In this document: positions 44,470 through 54,059 of the stretch, piece after piece
Layout: each line of letters opens with the position of its first letter
Numbering within the stretch: position 1 is the first letter of the stretch
Origin: Chitinophagales bacterium
GTDB lineage: Bacteria; Bacteroidota; Bacteroidia; Chitinophagales; Chitinophagaceae
Direction of reading: 5' to 3'
Assembly: GCA_013298665.1 (NCBI GenBank)
Contig: JAAFIK010000005.1
Location: 92,895 to 156,894 of the forward strand
Length of the DNA stretch: 64,000 bases
The notes under the pieces: model-generated
Databases searched by the model: none
What the model was told of the DNA's origin: nothing
Seen by the model: the letters and a program-made list of their open reading frames with translations, nothing else
Made by a program: the position numbers and the translations under genes

Positions 44470-46053
44470 ATGAAACAGGTCATCAGTACCATACTGCTGC
44501 TCTCCGCATTAACCGGTGCAGCAGCGCAACAGCCCCTCCCCCCCAATAAAGTGTATGGAGAATTATTTACCGATGTGCAACTGGCAAAGATTTTTCCGGA
44601 CAATAAGACCTTTGTGGATTGCGTACCCAAAAAAGATCCTGCTATCATTGTTGCCAATTATAAAGCCATTAAATCCAACCCTGGCATACGCTTCAGCCTC
44701 AAGCTCTTTGTGGAAGATAATTTTGAAATGCCACCAGCCCCGCCCGCCTTCAATTATGTGATGAAGGAAAAAGACATCAGTGCACACATTAAAAATCTTT
44801 GGGGTAACCTCAAACGTGAAGCAGGTGTTACCAACGTCAGTAAAGATGAACCCTGGAAGAATGGCAGTCTCCTGCCCCTGCCTTACCCCTATATTGTACC
44901 GGGCGGACGTTTCCGGGAAATTTATTACTGGGACAGTTACTTTACCATGCTCGGTCTTAAAGAAAGCGGTGAAACAGAGATGATCGAAAATATGGTTAAA
45001 AACTTTGCTTACCTGATAGATACGTACGGACATATTCCCAACGGCAATCGCAGCTACTACCTCAGCCGCAGCCAACCGCCTTTTTTCTGCCTGATGGTGG
45101 AATTGCTGGCGGGTATTAAAGGGGATGCCGTTTATACCAGCTATGGTGTGCAGCTTGAAAAAGAATACCAGTACTGGATGGATAAAACAGCAGCTACCCG
45201 GCACGCGGTAAAGATGCCCGATGGGAGCATACTCAATCGTTATTACGACAGGGATGCCATTCCGCGCCAGGAATCTTTTGTGCAGGACTATGAATACTCC
45301 GGTAATATACAGGAGGGTGCAGCAGCAGCCATGAACCGCAACCTGCGCAGTGGTGCAGAAAGTGGCTGGGATTTCAGCAGCCGCTGGTTTGCAAAGCCCG
45401 ATATGATGAGTACCATACGTGTGACCGACATTATACCGGTTGACCTGAACTGCCTTTTGTATCAACTGGAGCTGACCATTGCCAAAGCAAAGAAGACAGG
45501 TAATGATCCATCCGCAGCAATGGCATACGATAAAAAGGCTGAGCAAAGAAGAATGGCCATAGAGCGGTATTGCTGGAATGCAAAAACGGGTTATTATTTC
45601 GATTACAACTTCAAAACCAAAAAACAGCATACCCAGGTTACAGCAGCCGGTGTATTTCCGCTTTGCTTTTACAACCTGCCGCCCGCCGCCATGCAGGCAA
45701 AGGGCAAAGCAATGGCGGGTGTATTGAAAAGTACATTACTGAAAGCAGGTGGTATCGTTACCACCACTTATACAACCGGTCAGCAGTGGGATGCGCCCAA
45801 TGGCTGGGCACCACTACAGTGGATGACGGTATGGGCAATGAACCGGAGTGGGCAGGAAACGCTGGCCAAAGACATTGCCCGTCGCTGGACGGCCCTCAAT
45901 GAAAAGGTTTATGCCGGTACCGGTAAACTTATGGAGAAGTATAATGTAATCGATACCCATCTCGAAGCCGGGGGCGGTGAATACCCTTCGCAGGATGGCT
46001 TTGGCTGGACAAATGGGGTATATCTTGCCATGAAAGCGATGCTGCTAAAATAG
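44470..46053 (+). CDS. treA: Periplasmic trehalase, GH37
   Basis: The 527-residue enzyme hydrolyses trehalose to two glucose. It has a signal peptide (MKQVISTILLLSALTGAAAQ), signature 1 PGGRFREIYYWDSYF from residue 144, and signature 2 QWDAPNGWAP near residue 439. The catalytic acid is Asp301 in ESGWDFSSRW and the base Glu504 in EAGGGEYPSQDGFGWTNG, in line with the E. coli enzyme. A TATTTTTG octamer just before the ATG and a CAACTTTTG element about 30 bp upstream are candidate promoter boxes. It sits alone on the plus strand, convergent with the VCBS lipoprotein gene. Confidence 0.96.
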   Translation: MKQVISTILLLSALTGAAAQQPLPPNKVYGELFTDVQLAKIFPDNKTFVDCVPKKDPAIIVANYKAIKSNPGIRFSLKLFVEDNFEMPPAPPAFNYVMKEKDISAHIKNLWGNLKREAGVTNVSKDEPWKNGSLLPLPYPYIVPGGRFREIYYWDSYFTMLGLKESGETEMIENMVKNFAYLIDTYGHIPNGNRSYYLSRSQPPFFCLMVELLAGIKGDAVYTSYGVQLEKEYQYWMDKTAATRHAVKMPDGSILNRYYDRDAIPRQESFVQDYEYSGNIQEGAAAAMNRNLRSGAESGWDFSSRWFAKPDMMSTIRVTDIIPVDLNCLLYQLELTIAKAKKTGNDPSAAMAYDKKAEQRRMAIERYCWNAKTGYYFDYNFKTKKQHTQVTAAGVFPLCFYNLPPAAMQAKGKAMAGVLKSTLLKAGGIVTTTYTTGQQWDAPNGWAPLQWMTVWAMNRSGQETLAKDIARRWTALNEKVYAGTGKLMEKYNVIDTHLEAGGGEYPSQDGFGWTNGVYLAMKAMLLK

Positions 46054-46141
46054 AAGTAAGATTTGAGAAAGGGGACGCAAGACCCTGAAGCAGTACTGCC
46101 TCTGGCTATCTGCTACTTCTTATCCTGCTACTATTGAGTAG

Positions 46142-49100
46142 TCAGTACTCAATAAACCTTACCACATCATTATTACGCGCAATGGCCAATACCTTACGAC
46201 CGCCTGCAAAGCGAAGCACTTGTATATCCCGTACCTCCCCGCTTACCCGAAGGGCTGGTGCTACAGGAAAATACGTAGCAAAGCCTCCTTTGCCATTGCC
46301 ATATGCCAGTGTTGGCAACATGGCATCATAGCGGCCTTCATAAGGCGTTACCCCTGAGAAGTTACCCCCTGCAAGCAGGTCTGGTTCAGCATCACCATCA
46401 AAATCACGGCAGCAAAAAGCAAATACCGGTGCCCATTGCATGGCTGCCGGTAAATCGGTGATGATAAAATTACCTTTGCCGTCATTTGTCCAAAACTGAG
46501 AGGAAAGCGTAGCTGCTTCAAGTGGTTTGACCCCATTGAGCTTTGCCCCAAATATCGCATCAAAACTTTTCCCTGCCATCTTATTGTAACTCAGGTATTC
46601 CTTTTTGAGGTAGGGCAACTGTCTTTCCAGGTCTTCCTTACCCGGAAAAGGATAATAAACACCCGAGCGGTTTACGGCGAGTAACTGATCCTGTACCCCG
46701 TTATTGTCCACATCAGCCATATACAGCCACAACGGATATTCCTCCGTTGCCTGAAGTTTACTATTGGTGCCATAGTTCCCGAGCAGCAGGTCTTTATCTC
46801 CGTCTCCGTCAACATCCGCAGCCACAACACTGCACCACCAGCCTTTACGGGCAGCGGGCAGCACTACAGGGTCGAGGTGGTGGCTATTATTTTTAAACAG
46901 TACAGGTGCCATCCACTCCCCTGTTACCACAAGGTCTTGCCGCCCATCTTTATCCATATCAAAAAATTCGGCATCCGTCACCATCCCAATATGTTCCAGA
47001 TTAGCTGCCCATCTGTTGGTGACAATGGTAAAATTACCGGCACCGTCATTCTCCAGCAGAAAGGAGGCAGGTATCAACCCATATACACGGGAATTGGCCC
47101 GGCCGCCCACAAAAAGATCAAGGTCGCCATCCCCATCAACATCACCCGCAGTTACACAACTTTTATTTTCGTACAGGTCCGGTAGCCCCATACCCCTGGT
47201 AAAGCCACCCTTTCCGTCATTGAGGTAAAGCCTGTCTTTCAGCGCCGGCGATGTACCTGAATATTCATTACCGCCACAGGCTATATAGAGATCCATGTCC
47301 TTATCTCCGTCTGCATCAAAGAAAAGGGCATCGACCTCTTCCGAAGCCGAGTCGGCAGCAAACAGTTCGCGCTGGCTGCTCATGAAACGGCCATCTTTAT
47401 CCTGTACAAACAACTCACCGCCCTGCTCTTTTGCCCCGCAGGCATATACATCATCCAGCCCGTCGCCATTTACATCGCCAACGGCAAGTTTGGGACCGGC
47501 GGTGGACAGACCATGCGGAATAAACCACTGGCGGTTAAAATCGACAAACGACAAATTTTCCCGGTGCCGGTAAGCCATACCGGCTGCCGCGGTGATATCG
47601 GTAAAAAGTGGTGGTGTTTTCCGGGTAAGCAGGTGTTGTATATAAGCTTTTACATCCGGTACCGTATCCCTTGCATCTGCATGGTTTACCCGCAGCAGTT
47701 GGTTGGCCACGACACTTACCAGCCGTTGCCGCTTATTATCCGGCCAGAGAATCACCATACTATCCACCACGGCATGGCTGCCCAGCCCGAAGTGAAGCAG
47801 GGGTTCAGTACTGCTTAAAAAACCATGCGCCACCTGTTGCTCCTGGTAAAACAAGGTATCTCCGCACCATACAAATACTTTGGTACCTGATTCAGCAGCA
47901 TGACGGACACTGTCCTGCAGCTTTATGCCAAGAAAATGCGCAGCCGCATTGTGTTCTACAGTATTGCGATAGATGCCTGCGGCTTCATTCATATTGTTGA
48001 CGGCAATATCCAGGTCGCCATCACCATCCAGATCGGCCCAAGCCGCGCCACTCGAATAATTGGCCTTGTCAAAACCCCAGGCGGCCGACTGGTCGGTAAA
48101 CTTCAATCCTGCATTACCCGAAAACATATAATTGTGCCACCGGCCATCCGGCATCTTATCAATCTTTGTCCGGTCGGTTGTTTTACCCGTTTTTATATCG
48201 CTGGCCGCGTCTGCCGCCGCTATAAACTTCACATAATCGAGGTCGTTCAGCCGGTGTTTGATGCCATTCGTGATAAAGATATCCGCATGGCCATCAAGGT
48301 TATAGTCCGCAATCAGGGTACTCCAGCTCCAGTCTGTTGCCGCCACTCCGCTGTACAAGGCAATATCACTAAAACGTTCGCCTGCACCCGTATTCAGTTG
48401 CAGACAGTTGCGCGAGTACTGGTTGCTGTACCCGATACTGTGGAGGTTGTTGTACTCATCAAGTGTTACATCCCCAACACTGTTCTTCAGTACACGCTCG
48501 TCCGGAGGCAGCATATCCAATGTCATGATATCGGGCCAGCCATCATGGTTAATATCTGCCACATCATTCCCCATACTGAAATTGCTTTCGTGTCCGAAAG
48601 CCGTGGTGTTCATTTCCGTGAATGTACCGTTGGCCTGGTTAATATAGTAATAATCGTTCTCATGAAAATCGTTACCAATGTAGAGATCAGGCCAGCCATC
48701 CTGGTTGAAATCCGCAACGCTGATGCCCAGTCCGTAGCCCAGCGCACTGCTGATGATGCCGCTGCCTTTGGTAACATTGATGAAATGCCCATGGTCATTA
48801 CGCATCAGTTTACCACCACTGATGGCACTGTATTTACTCCGCAGTGAGGTATCGCCATAGGTATCCGTCTGGTGAATTGAATGTTGCAGTTGGAACATAT
48901 CGAGGTCGCCATCTTTATCGTAATCCAGAAATGCGGCCTGTGTATTGTACCCTTCCAGGTCAAGTCCGTAAGCAGCAGCACTTTCGGTAAAAGCAGGGGT
49001 ATCCTTATTTCCATTATTGATAAATAACGCGTTGCGTGAATGTTCAAAATAGCGCTTGCCGGTATTGGCCATATGGTTACCGACCGCACTCACATAGATG

Positions 49101-49480
49101 TCGAGCCAGCCATCACCATTTACATCCGCCATCGTTACACCGGTTGTCCAATCGGCTGCACCGCTTACACCGGCGGATAAGGTAATATCCGTAAACTTAA
49201 AGTTGCCCTTATTGAGGTACAGTTTATTCCCGTTTCTGTTACTGGTAAAATACAGGTCTGGCAACCCGTCATTATTGACATCACCTGCGGCCACACCCGC
49301 GCCATTGTAGTAATAGAGGTAATCCAGGATATTGAGGCTGTCTGTATCTTCATTGGTATTGACAAAATCAATACCCGATGCTTTGGCCGGCACGGATACA
49401 AAGAGCGGATCGCCACCACCCGTACAACCGGCACCGGGCAACAGGCACGCAAGGGCAGTGTAAACAAATCCCCGCTTCAC
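46142..49480 (-). CDS. VCBS/FG-GAP repeat lipoprotein with ASPIC domain (paralogue 1)
   Basis: The start chosen is a GTG at 49480, because VKRGFVYTALACLLPGAGC is a compact lipoprotein signal ending at the lipobox Cys; the ATG at 49528 (MFFIFGAADD...) is the alternative. The protein of about 1112 residues has an N-terminal propeller of FG-GAP/VCBS repeats with calcium-binding DVNNDGLPDLYF-type loops (DVNGDGWLDIYV, DYDKDGDLDMFQ, DFNQDGWPDLYIGNDF, DLDGDGDLDIAVNN), an ASPIC/UnbV domain (SGTKVFVWCGD, DSMVILWPDNKRQRL) and a second set of VCBS repeats. Such proteins often accompany SusCD pairs. It is likely a surface glycan-binding or adhesion lipoprotein. Confidence 0.92.
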   Translation of the reverse strand: MKRGFVYTALACLLPGAGCTGGGDPLFVSVPAKASGIDFVNTNEDTDSLNILDYLYYYNGAGVAAGDVNNDGLPDLYFTSNRNGNKLYLNKGNFKFTDITLSAGVSGAADWTTGVTMADVNGDGWLDIYVSAVGNHMANTGKRYFEHSRNALFINNGNKDTPAFTESAAAYGLDLEGYNTQAAFLDYDKDGDLDMFQLQHSIHQTDTYGDTSLRSKYSAISGGKLMRNDHGHFINVTKGSGIISSALGYGLGISVADFNQDGWPDLYIGNDFHENDYYYINQANGTFTEMNTTAFGHESNFSMGNDVADINHDGWPDIMTLDMLPPDERVLKNSVGDVTLDEYNNLHSIGYSNQYSRNCLQLNTGAGERFSDIALYSGVAATDWSWSTLIADYNLDGHADIFITNGIKHRLNDLDYVKFIAAADAASDIKTGKTTDRTKIDKMPDGRWHNYMFSGNAGLKFTDQSAAWGFDKANYSSGAAWADLDGDGDLDIAVNNMNEAAGIYRNTVEHNAAAHFLGIKLQDSVRHAAESGTKVFVWCGDTLFYQEQQVAHGFLSSTEPLLHFGLGSHAVVDSMVILWPDNKRQRLVSVVANQLLRVNHADARDTVPDVKAYIQHLLTRKTPPLFTDITAAAGMAYRHRENLSFVDFNRQWFIPHGLSTAGPKLAVGDVNGDGLDDVYACGAKEQGGELFVQDKDGRFMSSQRELFAADSASEEVDALFFDADGDKDMDLYIACGGNEYSGTSPALKDRLYLNDGKGGFTRGMGLPDLYENKSCVTAGDVDGDGDLDLFVGGRANSRVYGLIPASFLLENDGAGNFTIVTNRWAANLEHIGMVTDAEFFDMDKDGRQDLVVTGEWMAPVLFKNNSHHLDPVVLPAARKGWWCSVVAADVDGDGDKDLLLGNYGTNSKLQATEEYPLWLYMADVDNNGVQDQLLAVNRSGVYYPFPGKEDLERQLPYLKKEYLSYNKMAGKSFDAIFGAKLNGVKPLEAATLSSQFWTNDGKGNFIITDLPAAMQWAPVFAFCCRDFDGDAEPDLLAGGNFSGVTPYEGRYDAMLPTLAYGNGKGGFATYFPVAPALRVSGEVRDIQVLRFAGGRKVLAIARNNDVVRFIEY

Positions 49481-49719
49481 AAAGCGTAAGCGTTCCCTGT
49501 CATCTGCCGCACCAAAAATGAAGAACATCCTGTATAAAAAGTACATGAAGCGCAATGCTGTTTTAGTATTGAAAATGGGGTTAAAGATACACAAAACAAG
49601 GGGGAACAATTGCATGAACACAACATATATACAGCCATCCCAAAAACGATAACGCTGGTTATCTTGCAAACTTGATTTACATTGCAGTTGAATCAATAAC
49701 GGCGTATACCCGGAAAATC

Positions 49720-50652
49720 ATGATCAGGAAAATAGTTGGTGCAGCTATATTACTTTTACTCACCGGCACAGGATTGGTTTACCTGCTGGTACCCCGGCAA
49801 TTAAACATACAGAAGGAAACTTTGATCAGGGCCAATATCAATGCTGCGGCATTTTATTACCGGTCGGCAGCAAAAATGCTGGCCTGGTGGCCGGGCAATA
49901 TGGAAGCCGACAGTACCCTTCAGTATAATGGTTATCGTTTCAGTGTAACCAAAAGATATGAGGACGGCGCGGATATTGTCATCAGTAAAGGCGATTGGCA
50001 ACAACCCTCGGTATTCAGCCTCATTGCAACCGGAAAGGATTCAATGATCCTCAACTGGAAGCTGGCCATACCTACGGGTATGAACCCCATCGGCAAACTC
50101 CGTAAGCGTTACGAGGCTGCGGAACTGAAGCTGGCGATGGACAGCATCGTGGCAAATTTCCGGCGGTTTACGGAAAACACCGAAAATACCTATGGCATTA
50201 CGGTCAGTAAAGGTAAGTTTACCGATTCCATACTGGTTACCAGCAGTTGGTACAGTCCGGAATTTCCCACTACAGAAAAAATTTATGAAGAGATCGCCGG
50301 TCTTGAACATCTGTCTGCGCAACACAACGCAACAATCACCAATGTACCTATGCTGCACATCAGCAAGGATGAGCAGCATGGATACAATACCATGGTGGCC
50401 ATTCCCGTCAACAAAGAGGTTCCGGTTGGGGGTCAGCGCGCCATCAAAAGATTGTTTACCGGCAATACCCTCATCACCGAGGTAAAGGGCGGGTATGCTA
50501 CGGTAGCTATTGCAGAAAAAAGATTTGAGCGGTATAAAATCGAATACAGTTATGTGTCTCCTGCGGTCCCCTTTCAGTCATTAGTGAGCAACCGGCTGCT
50601 GGTCAAAGACAGCAGCCAGTGGATAACCCGTTTGTACTATCCCATATTCTAA
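49720..50652 (+). CDS. Membrane-anchored protein with GyrI/SRPBCC-like features, function unknown
   Basis: The start at 49720 gives MIRKIVGAAILLLLTGTGLVYLLVPRQLN, an N-terminal transmembrane anchor, followed by about 280 soluble residues. The first half resembles a SRPBCC-type ligand-binding domain and the second half a GyrI-like effector-binding domain, a combination seen in Bacteroidota; the match is by general layout rather than strict motifs. The gene is on the plus strand between two minus-strand VCBS lipoprotein genes, and a TATCTTGC promoter-like element lies near 49660. A small-molecule sensing role is possible but unproven. Confidence 0.75.
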   Translation: MIRKIVGAAILLLLTGTGLVYLLVPRQLNIQKETLIRANINAAAFYYRSAAKMLAWWPGNMEADSTLQYNGYRFSVTKRYEDGADIVISKGDWQQPSVFSLIATGKDSMILNWKLAIPTGMNPIGKLRKRYEAAELKLAMDSIVANFRRFTENTENTYGITVSKGKFTDSILVTSSWYSPEFPTTEKIYEEIAGLEHLSAQHNATITNVPMLHISKDEQHGYNTMVAIPVNKEVPVGGQRAIKRLFTGNTLITEVKGGYATVAIAEKRFERYKIEYSYVSPAVPFQSLVSNRLLVKDSSQWITRLYYPIF

Positions 50653-50668
50653 CCATCATTACCCATCG

Positions 50669-53600
50669 TCATTTCGCACCCGGCATCCGGTACAGGAGGG
50701 GGTAGTCGTCATTGCGCAGGATGAGCAGGGCTCCATTCGCTATTTGCATGTCCCTTACCTGCCCGGGAAAGGATAAACCTGATACCGAAGGGTAAACCCA
50801 GTCAAACCCGCCATTTCCTTTATTAAGTAAGACATGTCCATAACTGCCATCTATTCTGCAAAACTGGGGTAGAAAATCAAACAGGTTGCCACCAAGTATA
50901 AGATCGGGTTTGCCGTCCTGGTTGATATCTGTACAAACAATGACATTGACAGACGACAACTGCACCATCATCGGAAGTGCCTGTACCCTGAACCGGCCCT
51001 TGCCATCATTCAGCGCAATACAGGACGATGCATAATCAAAAAGCCTCACGGTACTCTTCCTGATCAGTTCACTGCTGAAGAGATCCTGTACCGATTTGGT
51101 GGCATATGCTGCGTGCTTGAGGTTCTGTTTCTTTAAGGAAGGAATCTGGTCCGCCAGTTCCCGCCTTAGAAACACCGGCATATCCCTTCCCCCAACCGTA
51201 CGGGTAAGTACCTTATCCGCATCACCATTATTGTCATAATCATTGATCCAGAGCTTCACCGGATTGGCACTATCCGGCTTCAGGTAAAAATTCTCCCCGA
51301 TATTCCCCAGCACCATATCCAGATCGCCATCACCATCAAGATCGCATACCTTCAGCGACTTCCACCAGCCGTGCAAACCTGCAAGTCCCGAAGGCATAGC
51401 CTCCACCCCATCAGGTGTAAAGCGGAAAACGGTTGGCGCCATCCATTCACCCACCACCACCAGCTCAGCCCGGCCATCGCCATCAAGATCGGCCCAGTCG
51501 GCCGCCGTAACCATGCCTGCCTGCGCAAGTGCGGGATACTTTGTTTTGGCCTGGTCGGTAAAATGTCCGCTGCCATCGTTGATAAAAAGATACGACGAAG
51601 GCACAATCCCATACTGGTAAGGTACATTCCTTGCACCGGCAAATATGTCCAGGTCGCCATCACTATCCACGTCGTGCGCTACTGCTACGGCAATATCCAC
51701 ATCATTTGTTTCGGTAAAAGCACCGGTATCAATCGCAAAGTTGCCCTTACCATCGTTCAGGTAAAGGCGGTGCTGCATTTCCCGGCTGCCTGGTTGCTGT
51801 TTATTACCCCCTGCACCAATGTACAAGTCTTTATCACCATCTTTATCCGCGTCAAAAAACAATACCGCCACGTCTTCAAAAGAAGCATATTTTTTAAAGA
51901 GTTCCTGATCGTGCTTAACATATCCGCCTGCTTTGCCAAAATACAATTGTCCTGCCTGCCCCGCTGCCCCACCGATATACAGGTCATCCAGCCCGTCGCC
52001 GTTTACATCAGCCACGGCCACCTTCGGGCCTTCGCGCGAGAGCATTGCCGGTACATTCCGCTCCGAATAGAAGTCCACAAAATCATCTTCCCGATGCCTG
52101 TCTAATGCAATGGTTGTATCACGATTCAGCAGCAAAGCGGTTGCTGCTGCAACTGTTGCGGAAAACGGATGGTGTACACTGCTGTCGGCGTTTACCGTCA
52201 GTACCCGGTTGACTAATGGCTGCACAACAGTGGTATAGCTCCTGTCTGGCCAGCACACCTGCACCGAATCTACCTGCCGGGCGGTACCAAGCCCTGCAAC
52301 AATCTTATAATCCACCGACGACTGGAACCCCCGTGAAGGAATCAATTCGCGCGTAAGCACCTGGCCGTTAAAAAATATTTTAACCATGCTGCCGATTGCA
52401 TAGGTATTACCCGCCGTACCCTTTAGTGTAATACCGATATAATTAGCGGTATTGGCAGTATCCGCCTGTTCGCGGCTGTTGTTGCGGTAAATAAAGGCGG
52501 GTTCATTAACATTGTTTACAATGAGGTCTAAGTCACCATCATTATCCAGGTCGCCATAGGCTGCGCCGTTAGAGAAAGAAGGCTGGGTAAAACCCCAGTC
52601 CTTTCCCGCATCGGAAAAGCGGTAGCCTCCCTGGTTTCTGAATACCCTGTTGGGGATCGGGTGAGATGGCATTTTATTGATCACGTCTTCAATCTCATCC
52701 TTTTTACCCGTCATCACCATTTTCTGCACCACATCATTCGCGAAGAAATCAATAAAATCCTGATCGGTTACATCATGATAAATACCGTTACAAACATAGA
52801 TATCCGCCAGTCCGTCATTATCCGCATCAAAAATCAATCCCCCCCAGCTCCAGTCCGTTGCCGCCACCCCGCTGAAAAAAGCACCTTCCATAAACTTACC
52901 CTGCCGGTTATTGATCTGCAGGGCATTCTGCATATACTGGTAATAAAACCCTGACTTTACCTTCAGCCGCTGTACATCCACATTCTCAAAAGAGGTGGTT
53001 GTTTTTAAGCGGTAATCATCTCCCGGCAGCATTTCTGTAGTAAAGATTTCAGGGTAGCCATCATTATTCACATCGCACATATCCGCCCCCATCGAAGAGT
53101 GGCTGATGTGCTGTACGCGTTGCTCCAGTTCTTCCGAAAAAGTACCATCTCCTTTATTGATATAGAGATAATCCCGTTCAAAGAAATCGTTTGAAATATA
53201 GATATCGGGAAAATGATCGCCATTAATGTCGCCAACCGTAACCCCCAGCCCAAAGCCAATCAGGCTGCCATAGATCCCCGCTGTTTTACTCACATCTGTA
53301 AAATGTCCGTTGTCGTTACGCATCAGTTTATCACCACCACCTTTCAGAAAATCAGCAACCGGCCAGTCTTCCGCACGCAGGTCGCGTTTGTTGGCATAAT
53401 TGAGTGTATTGACCGGGATAAAACTGTTGTTCAGGATATAGCAATCCAGGTCCCCATCCGCATCATAATCAAAAAAGGCGGCGTGCGTGCAGTATCCCCC
53501 CGTATTCGTCAGGCCGTAAGCAGCCGTTGAATCCGTAAACCCAAGGCGATGGTTATTGATCAGCAGTTTGTTTTCGGGTGCCCGGCCATTCACATAACCT

Positions 53601-53989
53601 GCATTACAGATATAGATGTCGAGCCAGCCATCGTGATTGATGTCCACCATTACCACACCCGTACTCCAGTCTTCGGTCAATGCCACGCCCGCCTTTGCCG
53701 TGATGTCTTCAAACTGCCAGTTGCCCTTATTGAGAAATAGTTTATTACTGCCCATATTGGCGGTGAACAGCACATCCGGCAGTCCGTCGTTGTTGATATC
53801 ACCGATGGCCGTACCGCCACCATTATAAAAATTGCGGTAGCTGAAGATGTTGAAATCTTTGGTATTGTGTACGGCATTGGTAAAAGCAATACCGGTATTT
53901 TCCTGCAGGGTAAAGCGTGGCGCCGGTTGCTGCTCATTGCAGGCGAAGAGTACAAATACCAGGGCCGCTGAAAATATATTCCGCATCAT
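50669..53989 (-). CDS. VCBS/FG-GAP repeat lipoprotein with ASPIC domain (paralogue 2)
   Basis: The start at 53989 (MMRNIFSAALVFVLFAC, lipobox Cys) is chosen because the frame before it runs through the terminator hairpin at 54008-54037. The protein of about 1106 residues has the same plan as the 46142 gene: FG-GAP repeats (DINNDGLPDVLFTAN, DINHDGWLDIYICN, DYDADGDLDCYIL, DINGDHFPDIYISNDF, DLDNDGDLDLIVNNVNE), an ASPIC domain (MVKIFFNGQVLTRELIPSRG, VDSVQVCWPDRSYTTVV) and further VCBS repeats. It follows susD, separated by a terminator that should lower but not abolish read-through. A glycan-binding or adhesion role at the surface is likely. Confidence 0.92.
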   Translation of the reverse strand: MMRNIFSAALVFVLFACNEQQPAPRFTLQENTGIAFTNAVHNTKDFNIFSYRNFYNGGGTAIGDINNDGLPDVLFTANMGSNKLFLNKGNWQFEDITAKAGVALTEDWSTGVVMVDINHDGWLDIYICNAGYVNGRAPENKLLINNHRLGFTDSTAAYGLTNTGGYCTHAAFFDYDADGDLDCYILNNSFIPVNTLNYANKRDLRAEDWPVADFLKGGGDKLMRNDNGHFTDVSKTAGIYGSLIGFGLGVTVGDINGDHFPDIYISNDFFERDYLYINKGDGTFSEELEQRVQHISHSSMGADMCDVNNDGYPEIFTTEMLPGDDYRLKTTTSFENVDVQRLKVKSGFYYQYMQNALQINNRQGKFMEGAFFSGVAATDWSWGGLIFDADNDGLADIYVCNGIYHDVTDQDFIDFFANDVVQKMVMTGKKDEIEDVINKMPSHPIPNRVFRNQGGYRFSDAGKDWGFTQPSFSNGAAYGDLDNDGDLDLIVNNVNEPAFIYRNNSREQADTANTANYIGITLKGTAGNTYAIGSMVKIFFNGQVLTRELIPSRGFQSSVDYKIVAGLGTARQVDSVQVCWPDRSYTTVVQPLVNRVLTVNADSSVHHPFSATVAAATALLLNRDTTIALDRHREDDFVDFYSERNVPAMLSREGPKVAVADVNGDGLDDLYIGGAAGQAGQLYFGKAGGYVKHDQELFKKYASFEDVAVLFFDADKDGDKDLYIGAGGNKQQPGSREMQHRLYLNDGKGNFAIDTGAFTETNDVDIAVAVAHDVDSDGDLDIFAGARNVPYQYGIVPSSYLFINDGSGHFTDQAKTKYPALAQAGMVTAADWADLDGDGRAELVVVGEWMAPTVFRFTPDGVEAMPSGLAGLHGWWKSLKVCDLDGDGDLDMVLGNIGENFYLKPDSANPVKLWINDYDNNGDADKVLTRTVGGRDMPVFLRRELADQIPSLKKQNLKHAAYATKSVQDLFSSELIRKSTVRLFDYASSCIALNDGKGRFRVQALPMMVQLSSVNVIVCTDINQDGKPDLILGGNLFDFLPQFCRIDGSYGHVLLNKGNGGFDWVYPSVSGLSFPGQVRDMQIANGALLILRNDDYPLLYRMPGAK

Positions 53990-54007
53990 CAAAAAATAGT
54001 TGGTATG

Positions 54008-54037
54008 AAAAAAGGTCATTTTACAATGACCTTTTTT
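54008..54037 (-). terminator. Terminator between susD and the VCBS lipoprotein gene
   Basis: The perfect stem AAAAAAGGTCATT / AATGACCTTTTTT with loop TTAC lies between the susD stop (54060) and the next start (53989). It has T runs on both strands. Confidence 0.85.
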
Positions 54038-54059
54038 GTATTGACCTCAAAGTTACCGA

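Noticed and set aside
46133..46153. Inverted repeat ATTGAGTA/TACTCAAT as terminator between trehalase and the VCBS gene
   Set aside because: It overlaps the last codons of the VCBS gene and has no GC-rich stem or T run; more likely part of the dispersed AGTAC element.
47900..48847. 315-residue plus-strand frame inside the VCBS lipoprotein gene, and similar long shadows at 16979-18022, 19911-21011, 51371-52105 and 44563-45630
   Set aside because: They are antisense to genes with clear domain motifs, and their own products show no recognisable pattern.
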